The position numbers were made by a program, and so were the translations under genes. From DATMNI01 sp035570275 (GTDB taxonomy: Bacteria > Acidobacteriota > Terriglobia > Bryobacterales > Bryobacteraceae): a stretch of 64,000 bases of DNA. Position 1 is the first letter of the stretch. Each line of letters starts with the position of its first letter. The DNA lies in the NCBI GenBank assembly GCA_035570275.1, contig DATMNI010000297.1:1-64000 (forward strand), written 5' to 3'. The notes below the pieces were generated by a model. That model searched no databases, had not been told where the DNA came from, and saw nothing but the letters and a program-made list of their open reading frames with translations. Below, in pieces: positions 57,894 to 64,000 of this stretch.

Positions 57894-59654
57894 TTATCTT
57901 TTCGAATGCAGCGCCGCCGCGAACTGGTCCGCCGGAAGCGTATTCAGGATATCGTTCGGCTCCAGCCAGCCACGCCGCGCGGTCACCACGCCGTACTTCA
58001 TGCTCTCCAGGTGCTTGGGGTGGTGGGCGTCGGTGGAGATGGTGAACCGCGCGCCCTTCGCTTTGGCGGTGCGGATCAGGGTGCCGTGCAGGTCCAGCCG
58101 CTCCGGGCTGGCATTGATCTCCAGCCACACGCCGCGCCGCGCGGCTTCGGCCACCACGCGGTCGAAGTCGAAGGGAAACGGATCGCGGTGCAGCAGAATG
58201 CGGCCGGTGGGATGGCCCATCACGCGCAGGTGCGGGCACTCCAGCGCGCGCAGCAGGCGGTCGGTCATTTCCGCCGCCTCCATATTCATGTGGCTATGCA
58301 CACTGCCAATCACCAGGTCCAGTTCGGCCAGCGCGTCATCGGCCAGGTCCATGGCGCCGTCCTTGAGGATGTCGCACTCCAGGCCGGAGAAGACGCGAAT
58401 CGGCGCCCCCTGCCTGTTGCCGAAGTGGGCAAGGCCGTTGCGGTTGATCTCGCGCACCCGTTTGGCGAACTCCACCACGCGCTTTTCGTCCAGGCCGTTG
58501 GCCATGGCCAGCGCTTTGGAATGGTCGGTGATGGCCACGTATTCGTATCCCCGTGCGCTCGCGGCCTCGGCCATCTCTTCCAGCGTGGCTCGGCCGTCGG
58601 TTTCGGTGGTGTGCATGTGGATGTCGCCGCGGATGTGTTGCAGCTCCACCAGTTCGGGCAGGCGGCCGGCCTCGGCGGCTTCGATTTCGCCGGTGTTCTC
58701 GCGCAGTTCCGGCGGAATCCACGCCAACTTCAGCGCCTGGTAGACGCCCTCTTCCGTTTCGCCCGCCACTTTCACATCGTCGGCGACGCGGAAGAGGCCG
58801 TACTCGCTGAGCTTCAGCCCCATCTTCACGGCGCGCGTGCGGATGGCCACGTTGTGGTCCTTGCTGCCGGTGAAGTACTGCATGGCGGCGCCAAAACTGC
58901 CGGGCGGCAGGGCGCGCACGTCCACCTGCAAACCCTCGCGGCCCACTTTGGCGCTGGCCTTGTTCTCACCATGGACCAGCACTTCCTCCACCAGCGAATA
59001 GGCGACGAACCGGCTGAGCACCGCTTCGGGAGCCGCCGGCCCGGTCACCAGCAGGTCCAGATCGCCCACCGTTTCGCGCCCCCGCCGCAGGCTGCCCGCG
59101 GGCGTGATGGCTTCGACGCCGGGCACCTGGCGCAATTCGGCGATCAACTCTTCCGCCATGGTCTCCGCGTAGCTCAGCAGGTAACGGCCGGTGCGCATGC
59201 GGTACTGGGCGATGGAGCGCAGCACCTTCTCTTCCAGCTTGGCGCCCATGCGCGGCAGCCCGCGCAGTTTCTGCTCCTGGCAGAGCCGCTCCAGTTCGTC
59301 GATGGTGCTGATGCGGTAATGCTCGAAGATCAGCGCGATGCCCTTGGGACCGAGGCCCTGAATCTTGAGGAACTCCAGCGCGGTGGGTGGAAACTTCGCC
59401 AGCAGCAGGTCGCGGCGCTCGCAGGAACCGCGCTCCGCAATTTCCGCCAGCACCTGCGCCAGCCCCTTACCGATGCCGGGGATATCGGTAACCTTGCGCT
59501 CCGGGTCGCGCAGAATATCTACGATACGTTCGGGATAGCCATCCACGGCCGTGGCGCCGTTGCGATAGCTGCGAATACGAAATCCATCCTCGGCGGCGAT
59601 CTCCATCAGATCGGCCGTCTCCCAAAGTACGCGCGCGATTTCCTTATTCTCCAA
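57894..59654 (-). CDS. polX: DNA polymerase X with PHP domain (PolX)
   Basis: 586 residues from TTG 59654 (LENKEIARVLWETADLMEI); no ATG is placed so well. N-terminal HhH domain with DIPGIGKGLAQVL and IQGLGPKGIAL. The polymerase-X palm is near 180-205 (AGSLRRGRETVGDLDLLVTG with the Asp pair). The PHP phosphoesterase starts near 345 (RGDIHMHTTETDGRATLEEM, YVAITDHSKAL, LECDILKDG, VHSHMNM, GHPTGR, STDAHH), giving metal-dependent 3'-5' exonuclease/AP-endonuclease activity. It acts in base-excision repair. Confidence 0.93.
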   Translation of the reverse strand: MENKEIARVLWETADLMEIAAEDGFRIRSYRNGATAVDGYPERIVDILRDPERKVTDIPGIGKGLAQVLAEIAERGSCERRDLLLAKFPPTALEFLKIQGLGPKGIALIFEHYRISTIDELERLCQEQKLRGLPRMGAKLEEKVLRSIAQYRMRTGRYLLSYAETMAEELIAELRQVPGVEAITPAGSLRRGRETVGDLDLLVTGPAAPEAVLSRFVAYSLVEEVLVHGENKASAKVGREGLQVDVRALPPGSFGAAMQYFTGSKDHNVAIRTRAVKMGLKLSEYGLFRVADDVKVAGETEEGVYQALKLAWIPPELRENTGEIEAAEAGRLPELVELQHIRGDIHMHTTETDGRATLEEMAEAASARGYEYVAITDHSKALAMANGLDEKRVVEFAKRVREINRNGLAHFGNRQGAPIRVFSGLECDILKDGAMDLADDALAELDLVIGSVHSHMNMEAAEMTDRLLRALECPHLRVMGHPTGRILLHRDPFPFDFDRVVAEAARRGVWLEINASPERLDLHGTLIRTAKAKGARFTISTDAHHPKHLESMKYGVVTARRGWLEPNDILNTLPADQFAAALHSKR

Positions 59655-59702
59655 GCTGGGGCCCCCGCTCTTAATTGTACAGAGTGAGGCCGCGGGTCTT
59701 AT

Positions 59703-59846
59703 TGTGGGGCAGATTGCCAATCTGCGGCGGATTGTTAATCCGCCTGCGCGATGCGGCAGCGAGCGTTTTCGCCTTGCCTGAAGGGGCTCGCCAGAGCGCG
59801 GGCCGGCGGATTGCCAATCCGCCGCAGGTTAACAACCTGCCCCACA
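59703..59846. repeat. TGTGGGGCAG palindromic element, copy D
   Basis: 144 bp between the GNAT gene and polX. Both outer and inner dyads are intact (CGGCGGATTGTTAATCCGCC on the left, GGCGGATTGCCAATCCGCC on the right). Same orientation as copy C. Confidence 0.92.
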
Positions 59847-59855
59847 TATCAGGTG

Positions 59856-60317
59856 TTACAGCTTCAAGCGTAGATAAATCGCGCCTTCGGTAGGCTTGCT
59901 GGAGTATGGGCCGGTGCGCTCGAAGCCCATGCGATCGTACATTTCCAGGGCTTGTGCCATCACTGGCATGGTGTCGCCGACCATCTCGGAATAGCCGGCG
60001 GCGCGGGACTCGGCAATCAGCCAGTGCATTAGGGCGCGGGCCACTCCCCGGCCACGAAACTTCGGCCTTACATAGAGGCGCTTGGCCTCGCACCGGCTGG
60101 CATCGAAGGGGCGCATGGCGGCGCATCCTGCCGGTTCGCCATCGAGAATCGCCAGCGCCAGCCTTCCACCCGGCGGCCGATAGTCGCCCGGCAGCGACGC
60201 CACTTCGTCGCCGAAGTTCTGGAAGCAGGGCGTGAAGCCGAAAGAGGTCCAGTATTCTTCGAACAGGCCGCGCACCAATTCGACCTGGGGCCCGCCGGAA
60301 ACGGTCACGATCTCCAT
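59856..60317 (-). CDS. GNAT-family N-acetyltransferase
   Basis: 153 residues. The acetyl-CoA motif A is AKRLYVRPKFRGRGVARALM (R/Q-x-x-G-x-G/A), preceded by GEPAGCAAMRP and followed by MYDRMGFERTGPY. The substrate is unknown. It is separated from the upstream nucleoside hydrolase by a tandem repeat. Confidence 0.9.
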   Translation of the reverse strand: MEIVTVSGGPQVELVRGLFEEYWTSFGFTPCFQNFGDEVASLPGDYRPPGGRLALAILDGEPAGCAAMRPFDASRCEAKRLYVRPKFRGRGVARALMHWLIAESRAAGYSEMVGDTMPVMAQALEMYDRMGFERTGPYSSKPTEGAIYLRLKL

Positions 60318-60319
60318 GA

Positions 60320-60389
60320 TTACTCCACTCGGGTTACTCCACGCGGGTTACTCCACGCGGGCTACTCCACGCGGGCTACTCCACTCTGG
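60320..60389. repeat. 14 bp tandem repeat, five units
   Basis: TTACTCCACGCGGG-type units at 60320, 60334, 60348, 60362 and 60376. The last unit begins with CTA, the TAG stop of the nucleoside hydrolase (minus strand), so the repeat fills the whole spacer to the GNAT start. Confidence 0.9.
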
Positions 60390-61476
60390 TCAGGCGCTCC
60401 TTATAGAGAGCGAACACGCGCTTGAAATCCAGGTTGAGCATGGCGGTGACGGGCGTGGCGTCGGGGGCCACCCGGCGGTCCAGCGGCACGGTGGAACCGT
60501 AGAACTGGCCCCATGAGGTCTGCACATCCAGGTACCGGACTTCGGATTTGGTGACGAACTCGGGGTCCAACAGATAGGCCGCCGCCAGCGAATCCCACAT
60601 ATAGCCGGTGGCTTTGGCGTCCTTGAGAAATGCCGGGTAGCGGTTGCCAAGATCTTCCCGGAAGAGGTCGGTGATGCCCGTGTGGGCCCCGGCGATCTGA
60701 TCGAACTCGGCCTTCCTCAGCGGCGCCAGATTGCAGATATCCAAACCGAACATTACCTTCTGGGCAATGTGGGAACGCAGCACGATGCGCGCCGATTCGG
60801 GGTCGAACCAAAAGTTGAACTCGGCCGCGGCCGAGGCATTGCCGGCCACCCGGATATTGCCGCCCATAAAAACAATCCGTTTGATTTTGCCTTCGATCTC
60901 CGGCTTCAACCGCAGCGCCATGGCGATGTTGGTCATCGGCCCAATGGCCAGCACCGTGACTTCGCCGGGATGGCGTTCAATTTGGGAGATCAGAAACTGG
61001 GCGCCGTCGCGGTGCGCTTTGCGTCCCGTGAGTTTCGCGCCGGGCGCCGGCTTGACCGTGGCGGGGTCTTCGGCGAAGGCGCCCGTGAAGGCCAGCGCAC
61101 CCCATCGCCGTTCCGCCTCCCTGGCCATGGGCGCGGTGTGCAGCAGAGGCGTCTCGGCGCCGGAGTAAACGGCCACCTGCGGCCGTTTCAGCAGGTCCAG
61201 GATGTGGAACATGTACTCGGCGCCCTGGGCGGGCCAGACATTGCCGGGAACCAGCGTGATGCCCTCCACCGTCACCTGCGAGGGACTGCGGAGCAACATA
61301 ACCAGCGCGGCTCCATCGTCTCCGAACAGCCCGGAGTCCGTATCGAACAGAACCATATCGCGCCCCGCCGCCCACGATCGCCCGGACGACAACCCCCCGG
61401 ATGACAACCCGGGGAGCAGCATGAGTCCCACCAGCTTGAGCCCCACCAGCATGAGTCCCATCAGCCAACGCCACAT
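60376..61476 (-). CDS. Secreted inosine-uridine-type nucleoside hydrolase
   Basis: 366 residues. The signal peptide is built from in-frame 15 bp repeats (GLMLVGLKLVGLMLLPG). The catalytic loop reads VLFDTDSGLFGDDGAALVML, a slightly changed DTDxGxDD motif. Further hallmarks: GITLVPGN, LAIGPMTNIAMALRL, FMGGNIRVAGN and the metal/ribose residues in AEFNFWFDPESA. It hydrolyses ribonucleosides to base and ribose; the exported form suggests salvage outside the cytoplasm. Confidence 0.88.
   Translation of the reverse strand: MWRWLMGLMLVGLKLVGLMLLPGLSSGGLSSGRSWAAGRDMVLFDTDSGLFGDDGAALVMLLRSPSQVTVEGITLVPGNVWPAQGAEYMFHILDLLKRPQVAVYSGAETPLLHTAPMAREAERRWGALAFTGAFAEDPATVKPAPGAKLTGRKAHRDGAQFLISQIERHPGEVTVLAIGPMTNIAMALRLKPEIEGKIKRIVFMGGNIRVAGNASAAAEFNFWFDPESARIVLRSHIAQKVMFGLDICNLAPLRKAEFDQIAGAHTGITDLFREDLGNRYPAFLKDAKATGYMWDSLAAAYLLDPEFVTKSEVRYLDVQTSWGQFYGSTVPLDRRVAPDATPVTAMLNLDFKRVFALYKERLTRVE
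61418..61462. repeat. 15 bp tandem repeat forming a signal peptide
   Basis: AGCATGAGTCCCACC, AGCTTGAGCCCCACC and AGCATGAGTCCCATC. On the minus strand these are GLMLV/GLKLV units, i.e. the hydrophobic core of the nucleoside-hydrolase leader. Confidence 0.85.
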
Positions 61477-61524
61477 GTACCCCCAATATAATGCGAATCC
61501 GCCCCGGCCGGGACGAGGAGACGA

Positions 61525-61920
61525 TCAGATCACGCGAACGCCCTGGCGCGCGGCCTCTTGGCGCAGAACTCGATCCACCGTCAGGAGTGTGGCGTCATCG
61601 CGCCGCGCCAGCGCGAGGTAGAACATGTCGTAGGCGGGCAGGCGACTGGTGCGGGCCAGGAGAAACGCCTCGCGATACAAATCCTTTCCGGAGACCAGCG
61701 TATCGACCAGGTTCAAGGCGAGTTCCAGGACCCGCTGGCAAGTTTCGGTTTCCAGCTTTTCGAACTGGTGATACTTCCAGATGGCGTTGGTGACCTCGGG
61801 GACGATCAACTCCGGGGCAAGCACCGCGTCGGCCTCCGCGATCGCCTCAAGGTGGTCCGCCATAGGGCGGCGATTCAGTGCGATCTGGACAGCCGTGCTG
61901 GCATCCAGAACCACCCTCAC
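61525..61920 (-). CDS. vapC: VapC-type PIN-domain toxin
   Basis: 131 residues. PIN acids: Asp in MRVVLDASTAVQIAL, Glu in LIVPEVTNAIWKY, Asp in RLPAYDMFYLALARR and Asp in LTVDRVL: the complete set of four. It is an endoribonuclease toxin, presumably tRNA- or rRNA-directed. It starts inside the antitoxin stop (ATGA overlap), so the pair is translated together. Unlike the other TA modules in this window it appears intact. Confidence 0.92.
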   Translation of the reverse strand: MRVVLDASTAVQIALNRRPMADHLEAIAEADAVLAPELIVPEVTNAIWKYHQFEKLETETCQRVLELALNLVDTLVSGKDLYREAFLLARTSRLPAYDMFYLALARRDDATLLTVDRVLRQEAARQGVRVI

Positions 61921-62180
61921 CGCTTACGGTCCTCGCGGATTATCCGGACAGGATCGCTCAGTGCACGGGCCCGGTGCGGGTTCCCGGCACCTGAAGAAGA
62001 TCCTGCGATCTCAGCCAGCAGGTTCTTTCGGCGGGCTTTGGGGCCGGATCCCACACCTAATCCGCGCGCCAGCACGGCCAGAGTTTGTTGCGCCAGACTT
62101 CGGTGCTCTTTTTCGGCCAAATCGGCCAGCAGTCGGTAGATTGGCTCGGGGACGTCGCGTACTTGGATAGCGGGCACCAT
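61917..62180 (-). CDS. vapB: VapB/FitA-type ribbon-helix-helix antitoxin
   Basis: 87 residues. MVPAIQVRDVPEPIYRLLAD then LAEKEHRSLAQQTLAVL is the Arc/FitA ribbon-helix-helix N-terminus; the Arg/Lys/Ser-rich tail wraps the toxin. A consensus -10 lies three bases before the ATG, so the mRNA probably begins at or after it; GTG 62177 (codon 2) is the more likely start. The operator at 62194-62224 implies autoregulation. Confidence 0.85.
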   Translation of the reverse strand: MVPAIQVRDVPEPIYRLLADLAEKEHRSLAQQTLAVLARGLGVGSGPKARRKNLLAEIAGSSSGAGNPHRARALSDPVRIIREDRKR

Positions 62181-62183
62181 GCC

Positions 62184-62224
62184 ATTATATAAAATGCATG
62201 CACGTTTATGCAAGCTGCATGCAT
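62184..62224 (-). promoter_or_regulatory. vapBC promoter and inverted-repeat operator
   Basis: On the minus strand TTGCAT (62213-62208), an 18 bp spacer and a perfect TATAAT (62189-62184). The dyad ATGCATGCA (62194-62202) / TGCATGCAT (62216-62224), 13 bp between arms, covers the spacer and -35. Ribbon-helix-helix antitoxins bind such dyads. Confidence 0.7.
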
Positions 62225-62260
62225 CCCGGCTTTTTGGGCCTCTGCTAAAATGCGGAAGCC

Positions 62261-63265
62261 ATGCACAAAGTACGATGGGGCATACTGGGCGCCGCACGAA
62301 TCGCCACCACCAAAGTGATCCCGGCCATGCAACAGGGCCAACTGAGCGAGGTTGCCGGCATCGCCTCGCGCGACCGGGCCAAGGCCGAGGAGGCCGCCCG
62401 GCAACTCGGCATTCCCAAATCCTACGGCTCATACAAAGAGATGCTGGACGATCCCGAAATCGACGCCATCTATAACCCGCTGCCCAACCATTTGCACGTG
62501 GCGTGGTCCATCCGCGCCGCGGAAGCGGGCAAGCACGTGCTTTGCGAGAAGCCGCTGGGCATGAACGCCGCCGAGGTCCGCGACCTGATTGCCGCGCGCG
62601 ACCGCACCGGCGTGACCATGGGCGAGGCCTTCATGGTACAGACTCACCCGCAGTGGCTGCGCGTGGTGGAACTGGTGCGCAGCGGGCGGATCGGCCAACT
62701 TCGCTCCGCGGTGGGCACGTTCAGCTATTTCAAACTGGATGCGGACAACATTCGCAACATCCGGGCATACGGCGGCGGCGCCTTGATGGATATCGGCTGC
62801 TATCCCATCAAGTGCTCGCGCATGGTGTTCGGCGAGGAACCGGTCCGGGTCTCGGCCTCGATTGTGCGCGACGCCAGGGTGGACAACGTGGACGTCCTGA
62901 CTTCGGCCATGCTGGATTTTCCGTCGGGCCACTGCATATTCACGGCCAGCACGCAGGTTCAATCGCAGCAGAGCATGTGCTTTTACGGGAGCAGTGGGCG
63001 GATTGCACCCGAGATCCCGTTTAACGCGGCGCCGGGTGAGACGGCGCGGGTGATCATCGACGATGGCCGCGACCTGACCGGCTCCGGCCGCGTGGTGGAA
63101 GAAATCGCGGCGTGCGATCAATACACCATCCAGGGCGACCTGTTCTCTCGCGCGATTCGCGAAGGCGGCCAGCCGCCGGTGCCGCTGGAGGATGCGCTGC
63201 TCAACATGCGGGTGATCGACGCGGTTTTCCGTTCCGCCGAGACCGGCAAATGGGAAACGCCGTAG
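62261..63265 (+). CDS. Gfo/Idh/MocA-family oxidoreductase
   Basis: 334 residues. The Rossmann motif VRWGILGAARIATTKVIPAM binds NAD(P). The family's EKP motif is HVLCEKPLGMNAAE. The C-terminal domain has MDIGCYPIKCSRMVFGEEP with the conserved D-x3-H/Y. It oxidises or reduces a sugar or dihydrodiol; no partner genes define the substrate. TG-C-TAAAAT at 62243-62251 is a likely extended -10 just upstream. Confidence 0.92.
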   Translation: MHKVRWGILGAARIATTKVIPAMQQGQLSEVAGIASRDRAKAEEAARQLGIPKSYGSYKEMLDDPEIDAIYNPLPNHLHVAWSIRAAEAGKHVLCEKPLGMNAAEVRDLIAARDRTGVTMGEAFMVQTHPQWLRVVELVRSGRIGQLRSAVGTFSYFKLDADNIRNIRAYGGGALMDIGCYPIKCSRMVFGEEPVRVSASIVRDARVDNVDVLTSAMLDFPSGHCIFTASTQVQSQQSMCFYGSSGRIAPEIPFNAAPGETARVIIDDGRDLTGSGRVVEEIAACDQYTIQGDLFSRAIREGGQPPVPLEDALLNMRVIDAVFRSAETGKWETP

Positions 63266-63421
63266 TCGCAACCAAGCTGAGCCCTGACGGGCAGACTGTT
63301 CCATGCCACGTCGTGAAATACCCCCGCGCCTTACACATTTGTCGGCCAGATCCCGGAAGAAGCGCTCCACCTGGTTGAGCCAGGAAGAACACGGCTCTGT
63401 GCCTGCGATATGATGCGCTGC

Positions 63422-64000
63422 ATGAGATCAACGCTTCTACTAATCGCCCGAGCCGTCTTCATGATTCCTATATTGGCGGCAGTCGCACCCCCCGAAGTCG
63501 TCATCAACGGACGTCGCACCGTAGTGGTTGAGAGTCCTGCTGCGACTGTGCTCATCGATCTGGGGGGTGGTTCGATCGTGGACTTCCATCTTTCCGGCGG
63601 TGGATTGAATCCTCTCCACTGGCTTGGACCTGGCGACGAAAATGCCGCACTGCGGCCCATGGCTCACTTTCTGTGCCTGGACCGTTGGGGTCAGCCGTCG
63701 GAAGCCGAACAGCGCAACGGAATGCCCTTTCATGGCGAAGCTTCACGCGTCGAATGGAAAGAACTGGTCACATCCGAAGGTCGTGACGCCAAGAATCTCG
63801 CCTCCATGTGGACCAGTCTCCCGATGGCAGGTCTTGAGATACGCCGCTTGGTCAAACTCTCCGGGTCGGCTGCAGTCTTCACCGTCTCCGAAACCGTCAC
63901 CAACCGAAACAAGCTCGGGCGCATCTACAACATGGTCCAGCACGCAACGATCGGGCCACCCTTCCTGGACGAAACCACTGTTGTCGATTCGAATGCGCAG
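63422..64000 (+). CDS. Secreted protein, start of a galactose-mutarotase-like enzyme (3' end outside window)
   Basis: 193 codons from ATG 63422, open to the last base. Signal peptide LLLIARAVFMIPILAAVA. Mature sequence: VVVESPAATVLIDLGGGSIV then DFHLSGGGLNPLHWL, FLCLDRWGQPSEAEQ, NGMPFHGEASRVEWKEL, a strand-rich order like the supersandwich of aldose epimerases and related hydrolases (PFHGE-type motif). The fold assignment is tentative. Confidence 0.6.
   Translation, partial: MRSTLLLIARAVFMIPILAAVAPPEVVINGRRTVVVESPAATVLIDLGGGSIVDFHLSGGGLNPLHWLGPGDENAALRPMAHFLCLDRWGQPSEAEQRNGMPFHGEASRVEWKELVTSEGRDAKNLASMWTSLPMAGLEIRRLVKLSGSAAVFTVSETVTNRNKLGRIYNMVQHATIGPPFLDETTVVDSNAQ

Noticed and set aside
60320..60389. 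CRISPR-like array
   Set aside because: Units of 14 bp are contiguous without spacers; simple tandem repeat. The same applies to the other 14-15 bp repeats.

Overview
The window looks like a piece of chromosome from a high-GC member of the Acidobacteriota, most likely the Solibacter/Bryobacter branch. This is inferred from family content and not from a marker gene. The supporting features are a MacB/FtsX permease of the acidobacterial ADOP type with no ATPase partner, a debris fragment of a carboxypeptidase-type TonB receptor, many Tat-type (RR) leader peptides on oxidoreductase and DUF1080-like proteins, an SCE4755-type LPMO-like protein, and a PIG-L deacetylase of nearly 1000 residues. No rRNA, tRNA or CRISPR was seen.

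Layout. 1-13.7 kb: accessory and scarred DNA. It holds an HNH nuclease end, a frameshifted esterase cut off by REP palindromes, a RAYT transposase with a YkgJ-like gene between REPs, an FHA-GAF-PP2C regulator, a PLP enzyme, an ADOP permease flanked by fragments of other genes, an aldo/keto reductase, a decayed AraC regulator, a zinc-free alcohol dehydrogenase, an integrase remnant, an ECF sigma/anti-sigma pair and a broken PIN toxin. 13.7-25.5 kb: a possible defence region. It holds an AlbA_2-HATPase protein with a SAVED-like tail, then (past a CocE hydrolase) a tightly packed four-gene operon: alpha/beta hydrolase with TRAFs-binding TPR, prenyl-synthase-like protein, TIR protein, and TIR-linker-TIR protein. 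A DUF1080 protein, a cysteine-less racemase and a decayed DUF433/DUF5615 module follow. 25.5-35.7 kb: one long minus-strand operon, RDD / zinc-ribbon membrane proteins / DUF4129 / DUF4350 / MoxR / DUF58 / SpoIIM / RDD, with three of its junctions or genes invaded by repeats. 35.9-48.3 kb: secreted proteins, HicAB with a nonsense codon in hicB, lepA, a TMEM175-like channel, PIG-L deacetylase and LPMO-like protein. 48.3-64 kb: a waaA-lpxK fusion, a collagen-like/LamG secreted pair, Nudix, PolX, GNAT, nucleoside hydrolase, VapBC, a Gfo/Idh/MocA oxidoreductase and a 3'-truncated gene.

Three themes cross the window. First, dispersed repeats: four copies of a 110-145 bp nested palindrome (TGTGGGGCAG ends), RAYT-linked REPs, and at least nine 14-15 bp tandem duplications, several lying in frame inside genes or supplying stop codons. 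Second, gene decay: at least ten broken genes or fragments, including three of four toxin-antitoxin modules. Third, the TIR/hydrolase/prenyl-synthase operon, which I consider the best candidate for an undescribed system. All function statements rest on motif recognition by eye; no database search was run.
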